From positions 1 through 64,000 of the forward strand of contig CANMCF010000024.1 of NCBI GenBank assembly GCA_947496215.1: a DNA stretch of 64,000 bases. Direction: 5' to 3'. This document shows positions 8,499-17,056 of the stretch, piece after piece. The notes beneath the pieces are model-generated. The model searched no databases and was not told the DNA's origin. It was given only the letters and a program-made list of their open reading frames with translations. Position numbers and translations under genes: made by a program. How positions within the stretch are numbered: the first letter of the stretch is position 1; each line of letters opens with the position of its first letter. The stretch comes from an uncultured Bizionia sp. Lineage in GTDB: Bacteria; Bacteroidota; Bacteroidia; Flavobacteriales; Flavobacteriaceae.

Positions 8499-9680
8499 TT
8501 ATTTAGTGGGTAACAGTATGGTTTTAACTTTATCTCCCTTATTGACTTCTGTACTGTTTTCGGGTAAAAACACCAACGCATTTGCATCTCCAAAAGCTCT
8601 AATCATTGCAGAACTTTGTCCTCCCAAAATTTCGACACCTTCTTCTTGAATTCTTGCTTTCAAAAATTGAGCACGATTTCCTTTTGCAGTATAGCTTACA
8701 AGCAAAGGCATAAAAACATTTGGTAATTGTGTCTTTACTCCTCCTTCACTCTTTTTTAAAAGTGGATACACATAGATATAGAAACAACTTAATGCTGCAG
8801 CGGGATTCCCAGGTAACCCAAATACAGGCACGTCATCCCTTTTACCAAAAAACAAAGGTTTTCCCGGTTTTTGCTTCACTCCATAAAAAACCTCTTTTAC
8901 ATTGATATCTTTCAATGCTTTGCCAACAAAATCGTAATCTCCAACCGAGACACCTCCTGTTACAATTACAACATCGTAATTTTGAATGGCTTCTTCTAGG
9001 GTATTTTTTGTGTTTTTGTAATCATCGGCAACAGTAACGATTGACCTTTTTGTGTATCCCAATTCGCTTAATACTGCGGAGAGCATTGCTCCATTAGACT
9101 CATATATTTCTCCATAGTTCAAAAGGTCCCCAGGAGTTTTAAGCTCGTTACCCGTAACCACGATAGCTATTGAAGGCTTATTGTAAACACTAACTTTTGT
9201 AACGCCCAAACTGGCTAAAAAACCAATATGAGCTCCTTTAACTTTAGTCCCTTTTTGCAAAGCAATCGTTCCTATTTTTATCTGCTCTCCTTGAGGCCTT
9301 ATGTTCATTAACTCAGCTAAGGGCATTTGTGTAGTGATTCCTGTTCCTTGAAGCTCTACCTTTTCTTGCATTACTACAGCATTTGCATTATCCGGCACTG
9401 GCGCACCAGTAAATATTCTAACGGCTTCTCCTTTTTTTAAAACTGGATTTTGATTATCTCCTGCCTTTACTTCACCTATTACATTGTAATTTGTGGCATC
9501 ACCAATGTGAAGCGCATAACCATCCATGGCAGATTGTCTAAAAGGAGGCATATCAATTTTTGAAACAACATCTTCCGCCAAAACAAAGTCTAGAGCATCT
9601 TCTAAGTTAACTTCTAGAATTTTAGAAGAATTCTGGCTATGCTCCAAAATTAATTTTTCAGCTGTCTTTATATCTATCAT
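8499..9680 (-). CDS. moeA: Molybdopterin molybdenumtransferase MoeA
   Basis: MoeA inserts molybdate into adenylated molybdopterin. Recognisable parts are 'MPPFRQSAMDGYAL' (residues about 46-59), 'IFTGAPVPDNANAVV' (about 88-102), 'VVTGGVSVGDYDFVGKAL' and 'LPGNPAAALSCF' in the C-terminal half. 393 residues is normal. It is the first gene of the minus-strand Moco operon. Its promoter region is shared with the divergent nap operon and includes an FNR-type box with a perfect -7 element for this strand. Confidence 0.96.
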   Translation of the reverse strand: MIDIKTAEKLILEHSQNSSKILEVNLEDALDFVLAEDVVSKIDMPPFRQSAMDGYALHIGDATNYNVIGEVKAGDNQNPVLKKGEAVRIFTGAPVPDNANAVVMQEKVELQGTGITTQMPLAELMNIRPQGEQIKIGTIALQKGTKVKGAHIGFLASLGVTKVSVYNKPSIAIVVTGNELKTPGDLLNYGEIYESNGAMLSAVLSELGYTKRSIVTVADDYKNTKNTLEEAIQNYDVVIVTGGVSVGDYDFVGKALKDINVKEVFYGVKQKPGKPLFFGKRDDVPVFGLPGNPAAALSCFYIYVYPLLKKSEGGVKTQLPNVFMPLLVSYTAKGNRAQFLKARIQEEGVEILGGQSSAMIRAFGDANALVFLPENSTEVNKGDKVKTILLPTK

Positions 9681-9811
9681 ATATTAAAAAGGGTTATTAA
9701 TCTTATCACATAACGTAGAACAACCATAGTCGCTAATTTCTTTTACCAAAAAAGTAAAACCATTCTCAAAACACCTAATATGCATCTGCTAATCAAACCG
9801 TTATTCCTAGA

Positions 9812-9885
9812 CAAACATAACGCTAACTTTTTTTGATTTCGATGACATATATCATCTTTTTTAATCTTTTGTTAAACGAAATTTG
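9812..9885. promoter_or_regulatory. Bidirectional FNR-type control region between moeA and napD
   Basis: The palindrome GATGAC-ATAT-ATCATC is at 9841-9856, centre 9848.5. On the plus strand GAAATTTG at 9878-9885 ends 36.5 bp downstream and serves napD. On the minus strand TATGTTTG (bases 9812-9819), an exact TAnnTTTG match, ends 36.5 bp away in the other direction and serves the moeA operon. Inference: one bound regulator dimer activates cofactor synthesis and nitrate reductase together. Confidence 0.72.
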
Positions 9886-9949
9886 ATATCTCATTAAGAG
9901 CATGTCAAAATTATTTAAATCTTAACAGCAATAAAAACAGTTATACAAA

Positions 9950-10189
9950 ATGCCAATAAAAAGTTACCTAGTTCACGCAATACAAGGGAAAAAAGAAGAT
10001 CTAATGTCTGCATTGGAAAGCTTTGAGCATTGTGAGGTTGTTCCTGCCCAGAATGAAGATATTTTGGCATTGGTAACCGATACACCGAACGAAAAAGAAG
10101 AAGAAATTCTAAAAGAAAGAATTGAAGCGATTAGCAGCCTTAAATTTTTGTCTTTAGTCTCTGGTTTTAACACACCTCAAAAAAAATAA
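9950..10189 (+). CDS. napD: NapD chaperone for the nitrate reductase Tat signal
   Basis: A 79-residue ferredoxin-fold protein with 'YLVHAIQGKKEDLMSALESFEHCEVVPA', matching NapD in size and pattern. NapD binds the twin-arginine signal of NapA to prevent export before cofactor loading. It is the first gene of the operon, 7 bp before napA, with the FNR-type box about 100 bp upstream. Confidence 0.85.
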   Translation: MPIKSYLVHAIQGKKEDLMSALESFEHCEVVPAQNEDILALVTDTPNEKEEEILKERIEAISSLKFLSLVSGFNTPQKK

Positions 10190-10196
10190 TATATCT

Positions 10197-12524
10197 ATGT
10201 ACAAATCTGTAACCAATAGAAGGAGTTTTATAAAAAAGATGGCAATGCTATCTGCAATGACAGCAGCTGCATCTATGTTTCCTGGTATTTTATTTGCCAG
10301 TGAGCAAGAAAAAGGCATCCCAAAGGGAGCCAATTTAGACTGGAAAAAAGGACCTTGCAGATTTTGTGGTGTAGGATGCGGAATATTAGTAGGTACAGAA
10401 AATGGAAAAGCGGTAGCAGTTAAAGGAGACCCAAACTGTTCTGTAAACAAAGGATTACTTTGCGTAAAAGGATATCATCAAACTATGTGCATACAGTCTA
10501 AAGACAGACTTACACATGCACTAGTGAAAAAAAATGGCAAATATGTACAAACCCCAATAAGTGAGGCTCTGGATATAGTTGCCAATAAAATGAAAGAAAC
10601 CATTGCATCTCACGGAAAAGATGCTGTGGCAATGTACACCTCAGGTCAATCTACAATACCTGAAGGCTATGTTGCTTCCAAATTAATGAAAGGGGCAATT
10701 GGTACAAACAATCTTGATTGTAATGCACGTTTATGCATGGCAAGTGCCGTTGCTGGTTTTTTAACCACTTTCGGTGCAGATGAACCAATGGGATGCTACG
10801 AAGACATTGACCATGCAGATTATTTTATTACTTGGGGCAATAACATGGCAGAAATGCATCCTGTATTATTCTCTAGAATGTTAGAACAAAAATCGAGACG
10901 TGGTGCAAAAATTATCGATTTTGCTACCAGAACGACACGTTCAAGCACAGCATCAAATAGATCTATACTATTTGAGCCCCAAACCGATCTTGCCGTTGCA
11001 AATGCCATTTGCCATGAAATCGTAAAGAATGGATGGGTAAACAAATCTTTTGTTGAAAAGCATTGCAATTTCAGTAAGGGACTTACCAATATGGGTTATG
11101 GTCTTGAAGACAACTACAAGTTTAAAGATAAACCAGAAAAAATAGATTTCAAAGCCTATAAGGAGTTTTTAAAAGATTACACTCCAGAAAAGGTTTCAAA
11201 ATATTCCAAAGTATCAGTAAAGGACATTAAGTACTTGGCCTCTATCTATGGGGATCCAAATAAAAAGGTAGTGTCTTATTGGTGCATGGGAATGAACCAA
11301 CATACCAGAGGGACTTGGATGAACAATCTAGTATACAACATACATTTGCTTACTGGAAAAATTTCACAACCTGGAAATGGTCCATTTTCATTAACAGGAC
11401 AACCTTCTGCTTGTGGTACCGCTCGTGAAGTTGGTACGTTTACACACAAACTCCCAAAAGGAGTCGTAATGAATGAAAAGCATAGAAAACTTGCTGCAAA
11501 AATTTGGAAAGTGCCTTATGAGCGTATTCCAGCAAAGCCAACCTATCATGCAACAGAAATGTTTAGGGCGGTAGACCGTGGAGAGATCAAATTTATATGG
11601 ACACAAGCTACAAACCCATTGGTATCACTACCTAAAACAAGTCGTTACCGTCCAGCAATGGAGAAAGAATCTTGTTTTGTTGTGGTTTCAGATGTGTTTC
11701 CAACGCCAACTTCAGATGTAGCAGATGTAATCTTGCCAGCAGCTTGGCATATTGAAAAGAGTGGACTATATGGTAACTCTGAACGTAGAACACAACATTG
11801 GAATCAAATGGTAGAAGCTCCAGGAGAAGCAACTGCAGATGCTTGGATGTTCATTGAGGTGGCAAAGCGAATGGGGTACGGTGATTTATTCCCTTATAGT
11901 GAAGAAAATCATGTGGAAGAAATATATAACGAATACAGACAATTTCACGAAGGTGCAAAACACGGTATGGCTCCGCTTGAAGTGCTAAAGAAAGAATCTG
12001 GAGCCATCTGGCCTTATGTAGATGGCAAGTCAACACAATGGCGTTTCAATGCTAAATATGACCCTGCTTGCTCCAATGGTGAAGATTTTCATTTTTATGG
12101 AAAACCAGATGGAAAAGCTGTAATATGGCAACGTCCTTTTGAAGAAGCTCCAGAAAAACCAGATAGTGAATACCCATTCTGGCTAAATACAGGACGTGTA
12201 ATAGAACACTGGCATACAGGTTCAATGACGCGTAGAATACCAGTGCTACATCAAGCTGTACCAAATGCTTATGTAGAGTTTCACCCAGATGACGCAAAAA
12301 AATTAGGAATTAGAAATGGAGAAAGAATAAAAATCACATCACGAAGGGGTGCTTGCACGCTACCTGCTTCAATTAATGAAAGAGGCTTACCAACCAAAGG
12401 ACAGGTATTTGTGCCTTTCTTTGATGAGAACATGTTAATTAATGATGTGACATTAGATGCCTTCTGCCCTATTTCCAAAGAACCCGATTATAAGAAATGC
12501 GCTGTTAAAGTAGAAAAAGCATAG
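10197..12524 (+). CDS. napA: Periplasmic nitrate reductase catalytic subunit NapA
   Basis: NapA reduces nitrate to nitrite in the periplasm using bis-MGD molybdenum and one [4Fe-4S] cluster. A Tat signal 'NRRSFIKK' is at residues 7-14, followed by a hydrophobic segment. Cluster cysteines are C54, C57, C61 and C89. C180 in 'NARLCMASAV' is the expected molybdenum ligand, and its surroundings resemble NapA more than formate dehydrogenase or NarG. 775 residues is slightly shorter than proteobacterial NapA. It depends on the adjacent Moco operon and NapD. Related assimilatory NasA proteins lack a Tat signal, which argues against that reading. Confidence 0.93.
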   Translation: MYKSVTNRRSFIKKMAMLSAMTAAASMFPGILFASEQEKGIPKGANLDWKKGPCRFCGVGCGILVGTENGKAVAVKGDPNCSVNKGLLCVKGYHQTMCIQSKDRLTHALVKKNGKYVQTPISEALDIVANKMKETIASHGKDAVAMYTSGQSTIPEGYVASKLMKGAIGTNNLDCNARLCMASAVAGFLTTFGADEPMGCYEDIDHADYFITWGNNMAEMHPVLFSRMLEQKSRRGAKIIDFATRTTRSSTASNRSILFEPQTDLAVANAICHEIVKNGWVNKSFVEKHCNFSKGLTNMGYGLEDNYKFKDKPEKIDFKAYKEFLKDYTPEKVSKYSKVSVKDIKYLASIYGDPNKKVVSYWCMGMNQHTRGTWMNNLVYNIHLLTGKISQPGNGPFSLTGQPSACGTAREVGTFTHKLPKGVVMNEKHRKLAAKIWKVPYERIPAKPTYHATEMFRAVDRGEIKFIWTQATNPLVSLPKTSRYRPAMEKESCFVVVSDVFPTPTSDVADVILPAAWHIEKSGLYGNSERRTQHWNQMVEAPGEATADAWMFIEVAKRMGYGDLFPYSEENHVEEIYNEYRQFHEGAKHGMAPLEVLKKESGAIWPYVDGKSTQWRFNAKYDPACSNGEDFHFYGKPDGKAVIWQRPFEEAPEKPDSEYPFWLNTGRVIEHWHTGSMTRRIPVLHQAVPNAYVEFHPDDAKKLGIRNGERIKITSRRGACTLPASINERGLPTKGQVFVPFFDENMLINDVTLDAFCPISKEPDYKKCAVKVEKA

Positions 12525-12527
12525 ACC

Positions 12528-13247
12528 ATGAGAAAAAGACTTGTAATCATATCATTTTTTGTAATCATCTTTATCGCTTTTATAACTATTTGGAATTTTA
12601 GTTACAGGGAGGGCTTAGAAGAAGCATACATACCAGTTGTTGATGAGACTCATACTGGAAATTTCATACCTTCAGAAAGTGGTGTTTTTAAACGTTTTGA
12701 TGGTGAAACAATCGATTATTCGAAGATGCCAATAGATGAGAACCATCAACGTACTCTTAAAGACTATTATAAGAATAGAGCATACCTTGGTGCGCCACCA
12801 AGCATTCCGCATTCTGTTGCAAAGGAGCGAAGTTTAGGAGGTAACACTTGCGTTCAATGCCATCAAAGTGGAGGTTTTGTTGAAAAATTCAATGCATATG
12901 CTCCAATAACTCCACATCCGGAGATGATCAATTGTCGCCAATGTCACGTAACAAAAAACACAAACAACACTTTTAAAGGTTTTGCCTTTAGAAAAAAGCT
13001 ATCACCAAAAGTGGGTCAAGGTGCAAACAATGCATTGCTTGGAAGCCCACCAATGATTCCTCATAAATTACAAATGAGAGAGAATTGCATTTCTTGTCAT
13101 GCAGGACCAAGTGCTCCTAAGGAAATTAGAGTGTCACACCCAGAACGTGTTAACTGTAGACAATGTCATCTACCAAAAATAAATGAACAACCACAAATAG
13201 ACACAAGTACTTTTAAAAGACAATTCAATAATTCCAATGAAGACTAA
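12528..13247 (+). CDS. napB: NapB-like cytochrome c with four haem motifs
   Basis: An N-terminal membrane anchor or uncleaved signal (residues 5-23) precedes a periplasmic domain with CxxCH at 108-112, 136-140, 187-191 and 210-214. The half around 88-140 ('GAPPSIPHSV' then CVQCH then 'HPEMINCRQCH') matches the half around 171-214 ('GSPPMIPHKL' then CISCH then 'HPERVNCRQCH'). This implies internal duplication of a two-haem NapB unit. It should pass electrons to NapA. It starts 3 bp after napA and overlaps the next gene by 11 bp. Classic NapB binds two haems, so this one is enlarged. Confidence 0.87.
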   Translation: MRKRLVIISFFVIIFIAFITIWNFSYREGLEEAYIPVVDETHTGNFIPSESGVFKRFDGETIDYSKMPIDENHQRTLKDYYKNRAYLGAPPSIPHSVAKERSLGGNTCVQCHQSGGFVEKFNAYAPITPHPEMINCRQCHVTKNTNNTFKGFAFRKKLSPKVGQGANNALLGSPPMIPHKLQMRENCISCHAGPSAPKEIRVSHPERVNCRQCHLPKINEQPQIDTSTFKRQFNNSNED

Positions 13248-13869
13248 AAATATAACATCCTACTTATTAACTCTACTCATTATAGTAGTTCTATGCTCTT
13301 GCAAACAAGAGGGAGAATATCATCCCATAACTGATAGGATAGAAGCAGAAGGAAAAAACTATCATGGCAATCTCACATCTGATGAATTACTAGCAGGTAC
13401 CGAATTAATAAAAATTACTGAAGGTGATCATACATTTTTAATCCCAGAAAGAAAAGGGCAAATTAAATTATTTGCCTGCATTGAATGTCATAGCAAACCT
13501 GTTTCCCAAATGAATGGTTTAAATGAAAAAAAAGCACATTGGGATATAAAATTGAATCACGCCAATGGTGAAACCATGAATTGTACTACTTGTCATAATG
13601 GCAACAATATGAACAACCTCAATACAATAACTGGAAAGAATGTAGATTTCAACTTGAGTTTTAAGGTATGTGCACAATGTCATTCTAGTCAGTTTGAAGA
13701 TTGGAAAGGTGGTGCCCATGGGAAAAAAGTAGCAGGATGGCCCCCTCCGAGGGCTTCAATGACTTGCGTTAATTGTCATGACCCTCATAAACCAAACTTT
13801 GAAACTAGATGGCCATCTATATACAACACTGAAAAGGCTAAAGAACGAAAAGAGGATTTAGAACATTAG
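13237..13869 (+). CDS. Tetrahaem cytochrome c lipoprotein of the nap operon
   Basis: A lipoprotein signal with likely lipid cysteine at residue 22 ('VLCSC') is followed by four CxxCH motifs at residues 81-85, 116-120, 145-149 and 177-181. Several free histidines are available as distal ligands. It resembles small NapC/NrfH-like or cytochrome c3-type multihaem proteins without a clear family match. Its first codons overlap the NapB-like gene. Inference: it replaces NapC as the relay between the membrane NrfC/NrfD-like module and NapAB. Confidence 0.82.
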   Translation: MKTKNITSYLLTLLIIVVLCSCKQEGEYHPITDRIEAEGKNYHGNLTSDELLAGTELIKITEGDHTFLIPERKGQIKLFACIECHSKPVSQMNGLNEKKAHWDIKLNHANGETMNCTTCHNGNNMNNLNTITGKNVDFNLSFKVCAQCHSSQFEDWKGGAHGKKVAGWPPPRASMTCVNCHDPHKPNFETRWPSIYNTEKAKERKEDLEH

Positions 13870-13880
13870 AATAAAATGGT

Positions 13881-15020
13881 ATGAGTGAAAATAAAAAATG
13901 GTACTCACTAGACTTAGGGCTAAGTAAGAATAAAAAAACATCGAGTTCTTGTGGTTGCGGCAAAACCTCTGGCGGTTGCAATAACCACGGTACAAAAAAC
14001 ACACAACCAACAGAAATGAGCAGTGAAGATTTTTTTGAAGCCGCTATCGATGCATCTATAGGCGATGAGCGCCATAGAGACGGTTTTGAACAAGTTTTTG
14101 ATGTTAAAATGGATAGAAGAACCGCTTTTAAGAAGTTAACAGCTAGTTTGCTTATTGGGGCTGGAGCTGTTAGTACATCTTGTAGCAGTTTTGCAGGAGA
14201 TGACACTAAAGAAAAGGCACAAATTGATTGGGAGGAACAATTTAAAGGAAACTATAAATTGATGACCAATGAAGAGAAACAAGGCACTATAAACAGACTT
14301 ATGCGCTCGTACGAGCTTCGTACAGGTAAAAACATAAGCATGACTGCAGAAAATGCAGAAGAAGACGTTCTTTTTGGATATGCCTTTAACATTTCAAAAT
14401 GCCAAGGTTATATGGATTGTGTAAGTGCCTGTGTTGAAGAAAACAATCAAGATAGAAACTCTCAAATGCAATATATCCGCATTCATGAAATGAAAGATGG
14501 AGAAGGTTTCAAATTTGACAATGCTGATGATAATTACTATCATGAAGTTCCAGCAGAAGGGCATTTTTATATGGGCACACAATGTTTCCATTGTGACAAT
14601 CCACCATGTGTGGAAGTATGCCCGGTACAAGCCACATGGAAAGAGGATGATGGCCTTGTTGTAATAGATTACGATTGGTGTGTAGGCTGTCGTTATTGTA
14701 TGGCTGCTTGTCCTTATGACGGTAGAAGGTTTAACTGGAGCAAACCTCAAGTACCCGAAAATGAAGTAAACAAAAACCAGCATTATCTAGGGAATAGAAT
14801 GCGTAAAAAAGGAGTCATGGAAAAATGTACTTTCTGTGTACAGCGTTCTCGAAAAGGAAAAAATCCAGCTTGTGTAGATGCTTGCCCAACTGGAGCTAGA
14901 ATTTTCGGAAATCTATTAGACCCCAATAGCACTATCAGATGGGTATTAGAAAACAAAAAAGTCTTTAGACTCAAAGAAGATTTAGGTACCGAACCTAAGT
15001 TCTGGTATTTCATGGATTAG
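13881..15020 (+). CDS. NrfC/DmsB-like four-cluster ferredoxin subunit with Tat-like motif
   Basis: The N-terminal 75 residues contain a Cys/Gly-rich patch (about 24-36) and an acidic stretch. A Tat-like motif 'DRRTAFKKL' follows at 78-86 with a hydrophobic run, then Fe-S cysteines. Four ferredoxin clusters are implied by 'CQGYMDCVSAC', 'CFHCDNPPCVEVCP', 'CVGCRYCMAACP' and 'CTFCVQRSRKGKNPACVDACP'. The subunit should wire the NrfD-like quinol dehydrogenase to the periplasmic cytochromes. The long segment before the Tat-like motif is unusual for an exported protein, but occurs in related Bacteroidota alternative-complex proteins. It lies 11 bp after the cytochrome gene. Confidence 0.87.
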   Translation: MSENKKWYSLDLGLSKNKKTSSSCGCGKTSGGCNNHGTKNTQPTEMSSEDFFEAAIDASIGDERHRDGFEQVFDVKMDRRTAFKKLTASLLIGAGAVSTSCSSFAGDDTKEKAQIDWEEQFKGNYKLMTNEEKQGTINRLMRSYELRTGKNISMTAENAEEDVLFGYAFNISKCQGYMDCVSACVEENNQDRNSQMQYIRIHEMKDGEGFKFDNADDNYYHEVPAEGHFYMGTQCFHCDNPPCVEVCPVQATWKEDDGLVVIDYDWCVGCRYCMAACPYDGRRFNWSKPQVPENEVNKNQHYLGNRMRKKGVMEKCTFCVQRSRKGKNPACVDACPTGARIFGNLLDPNSTIRWVLENKKVFRLKEDLGTEPKFWYFMD

Positions 15021-15109
15021 CCTAAAAATCATATTAATAAAACACATACAAATCAAAGTGATAAGAATGTAAAGCGAGCATCTTGCAACTAGATTGAAAA
15101 ATATATAGA

Positions 15110-16345
15110 ATGAGACGATTTAAAGTATTTAAAGTATTTAAAAGTTTAGCAATCGATAGTTTAGATACTATTACCAAAGGGTCTAAAAAATATCATATTT
15201 GGATGGGGTTCTTGACCCTTGTAATGCTCATAGGAATGTACTGTTATTCCATTCAGCTAGATAAAGGGCTTAGTGTTACAGGAATGTCAGACCGTGTAAG
15301 TTGGGGGCTTTATATTTCAAATTTCACTTTTTTAGTAGGAGTTGCTGCAGCTGCCGTCATGCTGGTTATGCCTACGTATATTCTTAAAGACATAGATTTC
15401 AAACAAGCTGTTCTCATAGGTGAAGGATTGGCTGTTTCCGCCTTAATCATGTGTTTGGCATTTGTTGTGGCCGATATGGGTGGGCCATCGGTATTATGGC
15501 ATATGTTGCCAGGCATAGGTGTTTTTAATTTTCCTAACTCTATGCTCACCTGGGATGTTATTGTACTTAATGGCTATTTGCTTTTAAACATTTCAATACC
15601 ATTTTATATTTTATTTAGACGTTACCAAGGCAAAATTCCTAACCCCAAAATATATGTACCAGGAGCCATTTTATCTGTTTTTTGGGCAGTAGCCATTCAT
15701 TTAGTAACCGCTTTTTTATATCAAGGGTTGCAAGCGCGTCCATTCTGGAATAATGCTTTATTGGGACCTAGATTCCTTGCTTCAGCATTTGCTGCAGGAC
15801 CAGCTTTAATTATTCTAGTTTTAGCTATCATAAGGTCTTTTACTTCTTTTAAAATTCCAGACAAGACAATTAAGAAAATCGCATTGATTGTGACAGTTGC
15901 AGCTCAAATAAATTTGATAATGCTGATATCTGAATTATTCAAAGAGTTCTACGCACCTACACACCATAGCGAAAGTGCTTATTATCTGTTCTTTGGACTC
16001 CACGGGAAAGACGCTTTGCTACCTTGGATTTGGACAGCAATCCCACTTAATGTCATTGCAACCATTATGCTAACTTTTGGAAAACTAAGAAACAATCTCA
16101 AAGTGCTTTACTTCTGTTGTTTTATTCTATTTGTTGCCATTTGGATTGAAAAAGGCTTTGGTCTTATTGTCCCAGGCTTCATTCCTGGGCCTTATGGAAA
16201 AATAGTTGAATATCTACCTACAGGCATAGAAATTGGTGTTACCATAGGTATATGGGCTATGGGAGCATTTATCTTTACAATATTAGCAAAAACAGCTATT
16301 GGAATTGAAACAGGAGTACTTAAATACAAGGCAAAACATACTTGA
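15110..16345 (+). CDS. NrfD/PsrC-family quinol dehydrogenase membrane subunit
   Basis: The 411-residue protein has about ten hydrophobic helices and the NrfD-type features 'SWGLYISNFTFLVGVAAAAV' and 'LGPRFLASAFAAGPALI'. NrfD proteins oxidise menaquinol at the membrane and pass electrons to a partner ferredoxin, here the preceding gene. With that gene it probably takes the role of NapC or NapGH in feeding the nitrate reductase. It lies 89 bp after the ferredoxin gene and ends the nap operon. Confidence 0.88.
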   Translation: MRRFKVFKVFKSLAIDSLDTITKGSKKYHIWMGFLTLVMLIGMYCYSIQLDKGLSVTGMSDRVSWGLYISNFTFLVGVAAAAVMLVMPTYILKDIDFKQAVLIGEGLAVSALIMCLAFVVADMGGPSVLWHMLPGIGVFNFPNSMLTWDVIVLNGYLLLNISIPFYILFRRYQGKIPNPKIYVPGAILSVFWAVAIHLVTAFLYQGLQARPFWNNALLGPRFLASAFAAGPALIILVLAIIRSFTSFKIPDKTIKKIALIVTVAAQINLIMLISELFKEFYAPTHHSESAYYLFFGLHGKDALLPWIWTAIPLNVIATIMLTFGKLRNNLKVLYFCCFILFVAIWIEKGFGLIVPGFIPGPYGKIVEYLPTGIEIGVTIGIWAMGAFIFTILAKTAIGIETGVLKYKAKHT

Positions 16346-16724
16346 ATACAGCATTTACACTTAAGATCAATCATAGTCAATCTAAATGAGATTTAATTAA
16401 TATCCAACTGCATCCCAACTTAGCATCCAATACAATTTGATAGGTTAGTCGTTTAGATAAACAAGAGATTTGATGCCAAGTTACTAAAACTCTAGTCAAG
16501 ACCAAGCGTGAAACAAGTTCGCCATTGTGATTGAATCTTTCAGTAAAAGAAATGTATGACATACATAATGTTTCTCAAAATTTCGTTACATCCGTACGAT
16601 ATCAAATCCTTAAAAAATTGATGCTATCCAAAGACAAACAACTCAAACATTTTATTCAGAATATTAGTTGAAATTTATGTAGATAATCAAATATTGATTA
16701 ATAAAGCTTGACTAGCAATCATAA
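16346..16724. other. Intergenic stretch without a gene
   Basis: About 380 bp between the end of the nap operon and the convergent small gene. I see no strong terminator hairpin, RNA or repeat, and the reading frames look random. Confidence 0.4.
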
Positions 16725-16934
16725 TTACTTAATCATGACCATCCCATAGCCTTTGTTTTTCAATTCCTCTCGTAAGCCCTCCAACGCATTATGCGTCGTA
16801 TAGGCGAATGTTGCATTTATTTGCATCGCATCGATCATCACATCCGAGATCCCACTCAAGCATTCCATACAATGAGACAATTCTTTTTTGCTTATTCTTT
16901 CATTCTTGGTCACAAGAGTGATTTTTGCTTTCAT
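16725..16934 (-). CDS. Small heavy-metal-associated-like domain protein, 69 aa
   Basis: Read from 'MKAKITLVT', this protein has one CxxC in 'HCMECLSGISD' and ends in 'KNKGYGMVMI', the layout of a degenerate HMA (metallochaperone) fold. A longer frame up to 17012 would cross the FNR-type box and the promoter, so the internal start is preferred. The -7-like element TATGTTTA on this strand lies at the fixed distance from the box at 16982-16997. It may handle copper or another metal for the cbb3 oxidase made nearby, but that is inference. Confidence 0.6.
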   Translation of the reverse strand: MKAKITLVTKNERISKKELSHCMECLSGISDVMIDAMQINATFAYTTHNALEGLREELKNKGYGMVMIK

Positions 16935-16952
16935 ATCAAGAAGATTAGAATG

Positions 16953-17026
16953 TAAACATAAGCAAATGAAAAAAAGCACAAGATGACTTTTATCACCCAA
17001 AAAAGAAAACATACTGCTTAACTTTG
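16953..17026. promoter_or_regulatory. Divergent FNR-type control region for the HMA-like and Usp genes
   Basis: The palindrome GATGAC-TTTT-ATCACC is at 16982-16997, centre 16989.5. Downstream TAACTTTG at 17019-17026, an exact TAnnTTTG, ends 36.5 bp away and serves the Usp gene. On the minus strand TATGTTTA (16953-16960) ends 36.5 bp away on the other side and serves the HMA-like gene. Confidence 0.72.
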
Positions 17027-17056
17027 GACCATATTAACAACTAAAAAGCAATTGAG

